A DNA stretch of 45,547 nt from the NCBI GenBank assembly GCA_017462035.1, contig JAFTRY010000027.1:1-45547 (forward strand). The letters are read 5' to 3'. Numbering within the stretch: position 1 is the first letter of the stretch; every line of letters starts with the position of its first letter. The notes beneath the pieces were generated by a model. It was not told the DNA's origin. It saw only the letters and a list, made by a program, of their open reading frames with translations, and searched no databases. The DNA comes from Clostridia bacterium (GTDB taxonomy: Bacteria; Bacillota; Clostridia; Oscillospirales; CAG-272). The position numbers and the translations under genes are program-made. Of this stretch, positions 7,528-15,106 are shown in pieces.

Positions 7528-8175
7528 TTACTTGTCTCCGTCGTCCAGGAAAATAACGATTTTGCGGTTATTTTCAGAGCCGATGGAATTGGTGGAAACA
7601 CCCTCGATGTTTTGGATCTCAGAGTGAATGATCCGTCTTTCGTAGGGATTCATAGGCTCCAGCATGACGCTCTTTTTGTACTTTTGTACTTTGGCTGCCA
7701 TTCTGCGAGCCAAAGCGCGGAGGGTCTCTTCTCTCTTAGCGCGGTAGCCTTCCACGTCTACAGAGATCTTGGTATATTCCTCCTTCTTGCCGTTGACCTT
7801 CTTGTTGGCGGCAAGATTTGCCAAATACTGAAGGGAATCCAAAGTGTCGCCGTGATGTCCGATGAGAATGGAGGCGTTTTCTCCGTTGATGGAGATTCGC
7901 TTTTCTCCGTTGTCACCGTCGGTCATGGTGACATCCGCCTCGATATTTATGTCAGTAAGAAGCTGCTGGATGAACGCGAGTGCCTTTGCCTCTCCGCCGT
8001 AGGTGTAGCTGGCAGAGATCTTCGCGTTGGTGGCTCCGATTCCCAAAAATCCCTTTTTGGGCTCCTCCAGAACGGTATATTCAATCTGATCCGCGGAAGA
8101 GGCTCCCAGCTCTTTAAGTGCCAGAGTGACCGCTTCCTCAACGGTCTTTGCCGTTGTGATTACTTCCTTTTTCAC
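7528..8175 (-). CDS. jag: Jag/KhpB RNA-binding protein (Jag_N-KH-R3H)
   Basis: A cytoplasmic RNA-binding protein linked in Firmicutes to cell division and elongation control, normally paired with KhpA. Residues 1-60 are the Jag-N domain (KTVEEAVTLALKELG, EEPKKGFLGIG). A KH domain follows with the GHHGDTLDSLQYLANL loop (GxxG-like GHHG), then an R3H domain with the signature PYERRIIHSEIQN. The start is GTG at 8175; GTG and the yidC stop TGA overlap by four bases, a sign of coupled translation. It is the last gene of the rpmH-rnpA-yidD-yidC-jag cluster and is followed directly by a terminator; the mnmE/mnmG genes that often come next are absent. Confidence 0.94.
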   Translation of the reverse strand: MKKEVITTAKTVEEAVTLALKELGASSADQIEYTVLEEPKKGFLGIGATNAKISASYTYGGEAKALAFIQQLLTDINIEADVTMTDGDNGEKRISINGENASILIGHHGDTLDSLQYLANLAANKKVNGKKEEYTKISVDVEGYRAKREETLRALARRMAAKVQKYKKSVMLEPMNPYERRIIHSEIQNIEGVSTNSIGSENNRKIVIFLDDGDK

Positions 8176-9431
8176 TTTTCTTCTCCATCTGTATTATTTT
8201 TATCGTCGTCTTTGTTAGATTCAGGATCCATTCTCTTTTTCAGGTTTGTGCGGTAAGCTTCCATATTCGAACGATCCTTTTTCTTCTCCTTGGATTCGGG
8301 CTTGTCGTCCTTCTTTAAGGAGCCTTCCTGAAGAAGGGAGCTTCCTTTGGCGTTTTTCTTTGCCTCGGTGTCTGCCGCTTCCTGAGCCTCTAAAGCCTCA
8401 CGGCGTTTGATGGCTGCCTCGCGGGTGTCGTCGAAGTCCTCGTCGTCAATGTGATGCAGAGAACGGACGATCTTACCGGATTTGTTCTTGGGTGCCTTGT
8501 CCACACGAACATTCATTTCCTTCTCAGCCGCCTTATAATCCTCCTCGGTAAAGACGGGAAGAGGCATAGCCTTCTTGAGGATCCACTGTTTCAGTACTCC
8601 CAACAGGCTCTTGAAGATCCAGTATACACCGATTGCCGCGGGAACGACAAAGGTAATGTAAACACTGAACAGAGGCATCACGATGTCCATCATCTTGTTG
8701 GAGCAGCCCATAGCGGGATCATTGGCGGTGGTTGGCTGGTAAGTCAGCTTTCTTGTCATTCTCATGCTAAAGAAGTAGGCAAGGAAGGTGAGAACGGGAA
8801 CCAGCAACAGCCAGTTGAACGCTTTGATGCTGGGAATGGCACCAAGATCAATGGCTCCGCCGAATAGAGACAGATTGGGAAGATCCTGGGCGGTAATACC
8901 GAACTGAGACAGGGCGGCGGGGTCGGTAGACATAATGTTTTTCATTGCCGCCATTAAGTCAATGTTGCGGGTAGTGGTGAAGGCAGATTCAGCGTACTGA
9001 GGGAAGCTCTTGACCACGGTGATAATATTACCGATGGTCTCCTCGGACAGTCCGCAAATATACTCCAAGGGACTCATTACGATATTGTACAGCGCAATGA
9101 TGATCGGAAACTGAATCAGAAGGGGCAGACAGCCGCCCATGGGGTTGTAGCCTTCCTTCTGGTAGAGCTCCTGAATCTCCTGTGTCATTTTCTGCTTGGT
9201 AGGTTGGTCGTCCCGTCCGGCATACTTCTTGCGAATTGCCATTTCCTTGGGACGGAGCTTGGCTTGCTTGATGGAATTCTTTTGCTGTTTGATTCCGAAG
9301 GGCAGAAGTACGACCTCGATGATGATCGCGAAGATCAACAGAGCGAAGAGATACTGATTTCCCACGATTTTGTTACAAAACCGAAGAACGTAACCGAACG
9401 GAACGTTAATAATATCCCAAAGTGAATTCAT
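8172..9431 (-). CDS. yidC: YidC/OxaA membrane protein insertase
   Basis: Inserts and folds membrane proteins, alone or with Sec. The 419-residue protein begins MNSLWDIINVPFGYVLRFC, the usual opening of clostridial YidC. It has a first core helix (YLFALLIFAIIIEVVLLPFG), the cytoplasmic hairpin with QEIQELYQKEGYNPMGGCLP, then core helices around LIQFPIIIALYNIV, WLLLVPVLTFLAYFF and the VYWIFKSLLGVLKQW end. No lipoprotein signal is seen. A loop of about 70 residues between the second and third helices and a charged C-terminal tail of about 120 residues (rich in Lys, Glu, Asp) are longer than in Bacillus SpoIIIJ; the tail probably binds ribosomes. The ATG at 9431 has only a weak ribosome-binding site and a small hairpin just before it. 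Confidence 0.95.
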   Translation of the reverse strand: MNSLWDIINVPFGYVLRFCNKIVGNQYLFALLIFAIIIEVVLLPFGIKQQKNSIKQAKLRPKEMAIRKKYAGRDDQPTKQKMTQEIQELYQKEGYNPMGGCLPLLIQFPIIIALYNIVMSPLEYICGLSEETIGNIITVVKSFPQYAESAFTTTRNIDLMAAMKNIMSTDPAALSQFGITAQDLPNLSLFGGAIDLGAIPSIKAFNWLLLVPVLTFLAYFFSMRMTRKLTYQPTTANDPAMGCSNKMMDIVMPLFSVYITFVVPAAIGVYWIFKSLLGVLKQWILKKAMPLPVFTEEDYKAAEKEMNVRVDKAPKNKSGKIVRSLHHIDDEDFDDTREAAIKRREALEAQEAADTEAKKNAKGSSLLQEGSLKKDDKPESKEKKKDRSNMEAYRTNLKKRMDPESNKDDDKNNTDGEEK

Positions 9432-9476
9432 CGATTTCTGTTTTTTCGAACGCGGGGGCTCGAAAATTCCTCTCTT

Positions 9477-9776
9477 TTATTCTTGGTTTAGGCTGTCATT
9501 GTCCGACTGTTCAGAGTCGGTTGCTTTCTCTCTCCGATCCCTTTGGTACTTGGGGATTTTCTTAGGCGGAACGGGGTCGTAGCCGCCGGCGCAAAAAGGG
9601 TTGCACCGAAGGACCCGCCAAACCGAAAGCCCAAATCCCACGAAAAAGCCACGTTTCATAAATGCCTCCAGGGCATAGGCGGAGCATGTAGGGGTAAATC
9701 TACAGCAGGGATTTCGTTTCAAGGGAGATAGAAATTTTTGATAAAAACGTATGAGCCAAACGCACACATACTTCAT
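9477..9776 (-). CDS. yidD: YidD membrane protein insertion efficiency factor
   Basis: A small membrane-associated protein that improves YidC-dependent insertion. The 99-residue product has the hallmark sequence FYQKFLSPLKRNPCCRFTPTCSAYALEAF with its three Cys, followed by RVLRCNPFCAGGYDPVP, and an acidic C-terminal tail. The ATG at 9776 overlaps the rnpA stop codon by four bases (ATGA), and yidC follows after 45 bases. This is the canonical position of the gene. Confidence 0.96.
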   Translation of the reverse strand: MKYVCVWLIRFYQKFLSPLKRNPCCRFTPTCSAYALEAFMKRGFFVGFGLSVWRVLRCNPFCAGGYDPVPPKKIPKYQRDRREKATDSEQSDNDSLNQE

Positions 9777-10186
9777 AACGTGTGTTCTTCTTTTTGAGAC
9801 GGGGATGCCGTCCTTTGGGGGACAAGTAGCCCCAGTTGGGTAAAGGCAGTGTTCAGCTCCCTTGCCACCTCGGTACTGGTTCTCCCCTCAATGGCACCCC
9901 GGGCGCTGATCACAATGAGAAAACCGGTCTTCAAATCGTGGCATAAGGTATCGTAGGCGGCACGGATGATCCGCTTGGCGCGGTTCCTCTCTACGGCTCC
10001 GCCGATTTTTTTGGATACGGAAAGCCCCAGACGGTTGACGAAGAGCTTCTGAGGATGCTCCTTTTTGAGTCTGGGGGCGGCATAGTCCCGAAGGACGTAC
10101 ACCGCGGTGTATCTGCCGACAAACCGCTTGCCGTTCTTATATGCCTTTTGGTAAAGATGGTTCTCTCGGATCGCCATGTGTTTCAT
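9773..10186 (-). CDS. rnpA: Ribonuclease P protein component
   Basis: Protein subunit of RNase P, which matures the 5' end of tRNA precursors with the RNA subunit. The 137-residue basic protein has an RENHLYQKAYKNGKR start, the central cleft strand LGLSVSKKIGGAVERN and the RNR signature ERNRAKRIIRAAY. The last ~20 residues (after LGLLVP) are a family-atypical hydrophilic tail. ATG at 10186 follows AGGATG; a second in-frame ATG three codons later is also possible. It lies 127 bases after rpmH with a terminator-like hairpin between, and overlaps yidD. The rnpB RNA gene is not in the window. Confidence 0.96.
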   Translation of the reverse strand: MKHMAIRENHLYQKAYKNGKRFVGRYTAVYVLRDYAAPRLKKEHPQKLFVNRLGLSVSKKIGGAVERNRAKRIIRAAYDTLCHDLKTGFLIVISARGAIEGRTSTEVARELNTAFTQLGLLVPQRTASPSQKEEHTL

Positions 10187-10235
10187 GATGTTTCATCCTG
10201 TCTGACCGCATTCCGAGGAATGGGTCCGAAATATC

Positions 10236-10290
10236 AAAAACCCCGATGCGGGAAAACAGAAACTGCTTCCGAAGGGCATCGGTGGTTTTT
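10236..10290 (-). terminator. Attenuator-like terminator between rpmH and rnpA
   Basis: On the transcribed strand, 10276-10290 pairs with 10236-10249 (one bulged base) around a 26-base loop that itself holds a small CTTC/GAAG hairpin, and GGGGTTTTT follows. It should reduce readthrough from the abundant rpmH message into rnpA. Confidence 0.65.
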
Positions 10291-10313
10291 ATGTTTCAGC
10301 ATACAGACGTTTC

Positions 10314-10448
10314 TTAGTAGGTCAGTCTTTTTCTGCCCTTAGCGCGTCTTCTCTTCAGTACGTTTCTGCCGTCAGCAGTTGCCATTCTCTTTCTGAAGCC
10401 GTGCTCTTTCTTTCTCTGACGCTTTTTAGGTTGATAGGTTCTGAGCAT
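10314..10448 (-). CDS. rpmH: 50S ribosomal protein L34
   Basis: L34 is a tiny, highly basic large-subunit protein. The 44-codon gene encodes [20 protein letters not shown] as its opening and ends [12 protein letters not shown], a full-length match to the family. The ATG at 10448 has a near-perfect AAGGAGGTG (complement of 10456-10464) seven bases upstream. A consensus promoter lies about 110 bases upstream, and the leader carries a CCGGAC/GTCCGG hairpin. In most bacteria rpmH sits beside dnaA at the origin; here the upstream neighbour is holA in the opposite orientation. Confidence 0.98.
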   Translation of the reverse strand: MLRTYQPKKRQRKKEHGFRKRMATADGRNVLKRRRAKGRKRLTY

Positions 10449-10479
10449 TTCGTTGCACCTCCTTAAATTTGTTTTCATC

Positions 10480-10499
10480 CCGGACTGCGAGATGTCCGG
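10480..10499 (-). promoter_or_regulatory. Small hairpin in the rpmH leader
   Basis: CCGGAC (10480-10485) and GTCCGG (10494-10499) form a six-bp stem with an eight-base loop, about 30 bases before the start codon. It may stabilise the message; a regulatory role is not shown. Confidence 0.4.
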
Positions 10500-10561
10500 A
10501 ATGATCCGGAAGCGTGTCGCTTTTCAGCCAAAAAATACGCTTTTATACAATGACATCTTAT

Positions 10562-10590
10562 ATTAAACCATAATTTGTTTCATTTGTCAA
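10562..10590 (-). promoter_or_regulatory. Sigma-A promoter of rpmH
   Basis: On the minus strand a perfect TTGACA (complement of 10585-10590), 17 bases, and TTTAAT (complement of 10562-10567). Confidence 0.82.
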
Positions 10591-10683
10591 GATGTTTTTT
10601 TGAATTTTTCCGCGGTTTTTCCTCTTTTTTGCGAAAAGTGAGCGGCGAAGAAGGGGAAAGCGGTATAATTTTAGAGGAAGGAC

Positions 10684-10712
10684 TTGCGCCGATGGTGTGA
10701 TTGTGCTATAAT
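10684..10712 (+). promoter_or_regulatory. Sigma-A promoter of holA
   Basis: TTGCGC (10684-10689), 17 bases, and a perfect TATAAT (10707-10712). It sets transcription start near 10719, so translation from the in-frame TTG at 10701 is excluded. Confidence 0.8.
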
Positions 10713-10745
10713 ATTAGGGAAGAATTTCAGAGAGGTGGTGCCGTG

Positions 10746-11777
10746 ATGGAGCTGATGAAGGAAGAGGTATTTCGCAAACAGCTGAAAAAAGGTCTTAGCG
10801 GTGCCTATTTGTTTTTTGGGGACGAGGATTATCTGAAGAGCTTCGCCCTGAGTGCGGCGAGACAGGCGATCTGTCCCGAGGAGACCTTCGCCGTCTTCAA
10901 CGACGTGCGCCTGGATTCTATGGACTATTCAGCATCAGCACTTCTGAATGCCTTGATGCCCCCGCCCATGATGAGCGAGCAAAAGATCGTTACGGTCAGC
11001 GGACTGAATTTGGGTGCTTTACGCGCAGGGGAGATTGACGACCTGTGCGAGGTCCTGGGAGAGCTCACGCGGTACGACTATAATGTGCTGATTCTTTCAG
11101 TACCCGCCGGTCAAATGGAGGAGGGCGTTCTTCCTAAGCGCCCCTCCGCCCTGCTGACCCGTCTCGCGGAATATATGATTCCCGTCTATTTCGAACCGAT
11201 CTCGGGGGCAAGGCTTGTGTCCTGGGTGGGAAAGCACTTTCAGCATCATGGAGTGACGGCTCCCGCCGAGGTCTGTGCATATCTCATTGAATATAGCGGG
11301 AAATCCATGTTTACACTGTCCCAAGAAACCGAAAAGTTGTCTTATTACGTCCTACGGCAAGGGAGAGCTCAGGTCACGCGGGAGGATGTGTCGAGGGTGG
11401 CGGTTGCCGGGCACAGCGCGGATTCCTTTGCTCTTGCCAACGCCGTTCTGGACGGACAGTATCAGGAGGCGATGAATGCCCTGGCTGTGATGAAATTTCG
11501 GCGTGTAGAGCCGGTGATCATTCTCTCCGAGGTGTCACGGGTCGTTTGTGACCTGATCTCGGTGAAAGCATTATATGAGGAAGGCCTACCGCCGGGGGAG
11601 ATCGCCGCTGTCTTGAAAATGAATGAATATAAGACTCGACTGTATCTCAACGGAGCGTCGAAAAAGAGCATGAAGAAGCTGCGCCGCGCCGTGGCACTTT
11701 GCTCTGAGGCAGACCTGGCGTTAAAGCTTTCTCCTCAAGGTTATATTGCTATCGAGAAACTGATCGGAAGCTTTTAA
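10746..11777 (+). CDS. holA: DNA polymerase III subunit delta
   Basis: Delta opens the beta sliding clamp within the clamp-loader complex at the replication fork. The 343-residue protein shows the family opening with LSGAYLFFGDEDYLKSFAL, the PPPMMSEQKIVTVSGL segment after the first helices, and a C-terminal collar domain (FALANAVLDGQYQEAMNAL, LRRAVALCSEADLALK). The beta-binding hydrophobic region is present near LLNALMPPPMMS. The start is ATG at 10746 (or the GTG one codon before), seven bases after AGAGGTGG. It has its own promoter and no obvious co-transcribed partner; a long A/T-rich palindrome lies after it. Confidence 0.93.
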   Translation: MELMKEEVFRKQLKKGLSGAYLFFGDEDYLKSFALSAARQAICPEETFAVFNDVRLDSMDYSASALLNALMPPPMMSEQKIVTVSGLNLGALRAGEIDDLCEVLGELTRYDYNVLILSVPAGQMEEGVLPKRPSALLTRLAEYMIPVYFEPISGARLVSWVGKHFQHHGVTAPAEVCAYLIEYSGKSMFTLSQETEKLSYYVLRQGRAQVTREDVSRVAVAGHSADSFALANAVLDGQYQEAMNALAVMKFRRVEPVIILSEVSRVVCDLISVKALYEEGLPPGEIAAVLKMNEYKTRLYLNGASKKSMKKLRRAVALCSEADLALKLSPQGYIAIEKLIGSF

Positions 11778-11856
11778 GAGAGACGGACCGTTATCCTTTT
11801 ATCTAAGTAAATGCTGACCTACCGAGAAGGACGTTACATCAGTTGGTCTTCTTTTG

Positions 11857-11887
11857 CCTATTTTTCTTTTTTCAAAAGAAAAGTAGG
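11857..11887. repeat. A/T-rich palindrome between convergent holA and the radical SAM gene
   Basis: CCTATTTTTCTTTT and AAAAGAAAAGTAGG form a 14-bp inverted repeat with one G.T pair and a three-base centre. No T-tract follows on either strand. It may act as a bidirectional transcript end or belong to a dispersed palindromic repeat; no second copy is in this window. Confidence 0.5.
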
Positions 11888-12763
11888 TTAAAAATTCGGC
11901 GTGTAAAGGGAGGAGGCGGAAGCTCTGCCTTGCATGTAGCCTGTGAAGCCCAGAGAAAGGGCGTGCTCCAGCACCGATTCGTACTCAAAACGGGTCACTC
12001 GGCGGTGAAGCTCCTTGTGAGGACATTCCAGGGCAAAATCGGGAGTGTACTGGCTCATGAGGCTGAGGCGGAGGTCTGTTACGGGTAATAATTCCGAAAG
12101 CCGGCTCAGTACAGCCATGCTGTCGTGCCGGTTTCCCGGCAGTACCAGATGCCGAACCAAAAGACCGGAGCGGAGAAGTCCGTCGGTATCCAGGGTAAAA
12201 GTGCCCACCTGGCGGTACATTTCAAGAAGTGCCTTCTCGGCAATCTCCCGATAATCCGGGGCACCGGAATACTTGGCAGAAACCTTGGAGGAATAATATT
12301 TGAAATCGGGGAGATAAATGTCTACCAGCCCCTCCAAACGCCCCAGAGCTTCCACAAGTTCGTAGCCGGAGGTGTTGTAAAGAACAGGTATGGTCAATCG
12401 GTGCTTGACCAGTTCCAACGCCTGAAGTACACCGTCCAAAAAATGGGTAGGGGTGACCAGATTGATGTTGTGTGCCCCCTCCTGCTCCAAGCGAAGGAAG
12501 ATGTCGGTAAGCTCCCGCGGGGTCACGGCTTCTCCGATCTGCTCGCCGCGGCTGATGGCACGGTTCTGACAAAAGACACAGCGAAGAGAGCAGCCACAGA
12601 AGAATACGGTGCCCGAGCCCCGATTGCCGCTGATGGGCGGCTCCTCATAAGGGTGGAGTGCGGCACGTGCGATTCGAATCTGTCGTGTCTGACCGCAGAC
12701 ACCCAAGGCATTTGGGGTGCGGGATGCACCGCAATGACGGGGGCAAAGATGGCAGGCTTCCAT
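11888..12763 (-). CDS. Radical SAM protein, PflX/PflA-like (COG1313)
   Basis: A predicted SAM-cleaving iron-sulphur enzyme related to glycyl-radical-enzyme activases, but of the uncharacterised PflX type. Residues 1-35 hold an extra Cys/His motif (CHLCPRHCG...GVCG) possibly for a second cluster. The radical SAM CxxxCxxC motif is in FFCGCSLRCVFCQNRAIS (about residues 54-71). The TIM-barrel strands include INLVTPTHFLDG and VDIYLPDFKYYS, and LVRHLVLPGNR follows. No glycyl-radical enzyme is adjacent, so the substrate is unknown. The gene has its own promoter and reads towards holA. 291 residues is typical for the family. Confidence 0.88.
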   Translation of the reverse strand: MEACHLCPRHCGASRTPNALGVCGQTRQIRIARAALHPYEEPPISGNRGSGTVFFCGCSLRCVFCQNRAISRGEQIGEAVTPRELTDIFLRLEQEGAHNINLVTPTHFLDGVLQALELVKHRLTIPVLYNTSGYELVEALGRLEGLVDIYLPDFKYYSSKVSAKYSGAPDYREIAEKALLEMYRQVGTFTLDTDGLLRSGLLVRHLVLPGNRHDSMAVLSRLSELLPVTDLRLSLMSQYTPDFALECPHKELHRRVTRFEYESVLEHALSLGFTGYMQGRASASSLYTPNF

Positions 12764-12821
12764 GAGACGCTCCTTTCTGAGACCTTGCGGATGTTTACTC
12801 TAAAGAGTGATTTCAATACTT

Positions 12822-12850
12822 ATTGTACCATATTTTTTTAGAAAAGGCAA
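12822..12850 (-). promoter_or_regulatory. Promoter of the radical SAM gene
   Basis: Minus strand TTGCCT (complement of 12845-12850), 17 bases, TACAAT (complement of 12822-12827), about 60 bases before the start codon. Confidence 0.7.
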
Positions 12851-12917
12851 GAGGCAAGGAACTCTTGTCGGGCTAAGCCCGGAAATACCGTGGCTTGCGG
12901 AAAGTGAGGAGAGATCC

Positions 12918-14183
12918 ATGAAAGAGAGAGCCATTCAAACGGCGGAGATCCTTTGCGTAGGAACCGAGCTTTTGCTTGGGGATATCGTAAACACCAACGC
13001 CGCGTATCTGTCCCGGAAGTTGGCGGAGCTGGGAATTCACGTATACCGTCATACCGCGGTGGGGGATAATCCGGAGCGGCTGTCACGAGCCTTGGAGGCG
13101 GCGTTCCGAGAGGCGGATCTGGTCATTACGAGCGGAGGACTCGGTCCAACCTACGACGATCTGACCAAAGAGACGGTGGCGGCGTATTTCGGGCGGAAGA
13201 TGGTGTTGCACGAGGAGTCCTTGGAAAGCATCCGAGGATATTTTGCCCGTACGGGACGGGTCATGACACCCAACAACGAAAAGCAAGCAATGATGCCCGA
13301 GGGAGCTTTGGTGTTCCCCAATCATTACGGAACCGCTCCCGCCCTCTGCCTTGCCGACGGAGAAGAACATTGTAAAACGGCAATCATGCTCCCGGGGCCT
13401 CCCGGGGAGCTGCAACCGCTCTTTGAGGAACAGGTGAAGCCCTACCTGATGAGTCGCCACGCCTCGGTTTTGAGGAGTAAAAATATCCATATCTTCGGCA
13501 TGGGCGAGTCGGCGGTGGAGAGTAAGCTAAAGGAGCTGATGACCGAATCCCGCAATCCTACGGTGGCACCCTACTGTAAGGAGGGTGAGGTGCGGCTTCG
13601 CGTTACGGCGGAAGCACAGAGCGAAGAGAAAGCGGAAGAAATGTGCGACGAAATGATCCGAACCATACGGAATACCGAGGTCGGCACGTATATTTATGGT
13701 GTTGACGTGGAGAGCCTGGAGCACGCCGTGCTCCTGTTCTTGGAGAAAAGGGGAATGACCCTTTCCTGCGCCGAATCCTGTACGGGAGGACTGGTTGCCA
13801 AACGGATCACCGACCTTCCTGGCTCCTCGTCGGTCTTTCTTGGCGGATGCGTTACCTATAGCAACGACGCAAAGCAAAGGCTGCTGGGAGTCTCTCCGGA
13901 AAGCCTTAGCCAATTTGGAGCCGTGTCAGAGCAGGTGGCAAAGGAAATGGCACGGGGTGTCCGGGAACGACTTGGCTCCGATATCGGTGTCTCTTTGACG
14001 GGAATTGCTGGTCCCGGTGGCGGAAGCGCGGAAAAGCCTGTGGGAACGGTCTACGTGGGGATCAGTACCGCTCGAGGAGAACAGGTTCGGCGGCTCAATC
14101 TGTCACCTATGCGAAGCAGAGACTATATTCGCAAGGTCAGCGCCTCCAACGCCTTTGATATGATCCTCCATTGCGAGGAATAA
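12918..14183 (+). CDS. cinA: CinA-family protein: nucleotide-binding domain plus NMN amidohydrolase domain
   Basis: CinA couples an N-terminal MoaB/MogA-like domain (COG1058) to a C-terminal PncC-type domain that deamidates nicotinamide mononucleotide in pyridine-nucleotide salvage; in some bacteria it is linked to competence. The 421-residue protein has ILCVGTELLLGDIVNTNAAYLS and SGGLGPTYDDLTKE in the N-terminal domain, PGPPGELQPLFE, then the PncC domain with SCAESCTGGLVAKRIT, GGCVTYSNDAKQRLLGV, GAVSEQVAKEMA and GIAGPGGGSAEKPVGTVY. The ATG at 12918 follows GAGGAG by seven bases; the upstream in-frame extension has none of this. The gene ends at a 30-bp bidirectional terminator. Confidence 0.95.
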   Translation: MKERAIQTAEILCVGTELLLGDIVNTNAAYLSRKLAELGIHVYRHTAVGDNPERLSRALEAAFREADLVITSGGLGPTYDDLTKETVAAYFGRKMVLHEESLESIRGYFARTGRVMTPNNEKQAMMPEGALVFPNHYGTAPALCLADGEEHCKTAIMLPGPPGELQPLFEEQVKPYLMSRHASVLRSKNIHIFGMGESAVESKLKELMTESRNPTVAPYCKEGEVRLRVTAEAQSEEKAEEMCDEMIRTIRNTEVGTYIYGVDVESLEHAVLLFLEKRGMTLSCAESCTGGLVAKRITDLPGSSSVFLGGCVTYSNDAKQRLLGVSPESLSQFGAVSEQVAKEMARGVRERLGSDIGVSLTGIAGPGGGSAEKPVGTVYVGISTARGEQVRRLNLSPMRSRDYIRKVSASNAFDMILHCEE

Positions 14184-14249
14184 AAAGAAAACCGCAGCCT
14201 TGGCGTGATACTCTTAACGGAGTATCGCGCCAAGGCTGCGGTTTTCTTT
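14184..14249. terminator. Very long bidirectional terminator
   Basis: The arms 14184-14213 and 14220-14249 pair over 30 positions with a single G.T wobble and a six-base loop, with A/T-rich ends on both sides. It separates convergent cinA and the deacetylase gene. Confidence 0.92.
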
Positions 14250-14252
14250 ATT

Positions 14253-15092
14253 TCAACTCAAGTGGATCGTTTCTCTGGGGGCAATGGAGTGAATCTCCTT
14301 TTGATGAAGGAACCAGAGGGTACGTGCGGTGGGATTGTAGATCATGGAGCAGTCAGCGGAAAAGATCAGCCGCCTGTAATCCTCCATGTATTCAAAAATC
14401 TCTCCGTTGGTGGCGTACCAGATCTGATCCTCACGTCCTGCCATATAGTCGAGAAATTCCTCGATTACGTGCCAGTTGTTGTCATTGTCAAATTCATAGG
14501 AATGACCCCAAAGGTAAAACATTCCGGGGTTGAATCGGAAATCACGTTCCACGAATCCTTTTGCCAATTCCATGAGCCTCGGGTTGTTATGATGACAGGT
14601 GGCGGGGAGTCTGAGCCAGTCCTCCGGAAGGGAAAACCTCTCGGTACTGACCGTGGTTCTGGCATAAAGAATTCCACAGGCTCGCAGCGCGTCAACCACA
14701 TGGTCGGCGGTGGTGCCGTAAGGATAGGCATGACCGCGGATTACCCGTCCAAATTGTTCCTCCAGCGTTTCTCTGTCCCGCATGATCTCGTAGCACACGG
14801 CGGAGACGGGTAGAGTATCCAGAGGAGGGTGGGTAAAGGCGTGGGTGGCAATCTCATGCTCACGGGTAGAGAAGAAATCTGTCACCTGTTGCTTGCTCAT
14901 GCGGCGATGGTTGGATCTGTGAACGTAACCCTCCGGTGCGTACAGCCCACCGTTTAAGTTAAAGGTTCCTTTCATGCCGTGAGCCTCTAATAGCTCCGCC
15001 AGGCGCATATCCTGTTCCACACCGTCATCATAGCTGAAGGTTAAGGTCTTGGCTCTTCCGTTTGGGAAGCGCATCGCAATCGTTCTGTTCAT
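14253..15092 (-). CDS. Polysaccharide deacetylase family protein
   Basis: A predicted NodB-homology carbohydrate esterase that removes N- or O-acetyl groups from glycans. The 279-residue protein carries motif 1 as TFSYDDGVEQD (catalytic base Asp and metal-binding Asp), motif 2 as ATHAFTHPPLDT (the two metal His), and a Tyr-containing segment HAYPYGTT. No signal peptide is visible, so it is likely cytoplasmic, unlike secreted peptidoglycan or chitin deacetylases; an intracellular sugar substrate is probable but unknown. ATG at 15092 has AAGGAG seven to eight bases upstream; a TTG six codons earlier lies upstream of that site. It is 14 bases after ftsK and probably co-transcribed. Confidence 0.85.
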   Translation of the reverse strand: MNRTIAMRFPNGRAKTLTFSYDDGVEQDMRLAELLEAHGMKGTFNLNGGLYAPEGYVHRSNHRRMSKQQVTDFFSTREHEIATHAFTHPPLDTLPVSAVCYEIMRDRETLEEQFGRVIRGHAYPYGTTADHVVDALRACGILYARTTVSTERFSLPEDWLRLPATCHHNNPRLMELAKGFVERDFRFNPGMFYLWGHSYEFDNDNNWHVIEEFLDYMAGREDQIWYATNGEIFEYMEDYRRLIFSADCSMIYNPTARTLWFLHQKEIHSIAPRETIHLS

Positions 15093-15106
15093 AACTTTAC
15101 TCCTTT

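Noticed and set aside
10449..10745. Replication origin beside rpmH
   Set aside because: The gap holds two promoters and a hairpin but no DnaA-box cluster, no A/T-rich unwinding element with repeats, and dnaA is not adjacent.
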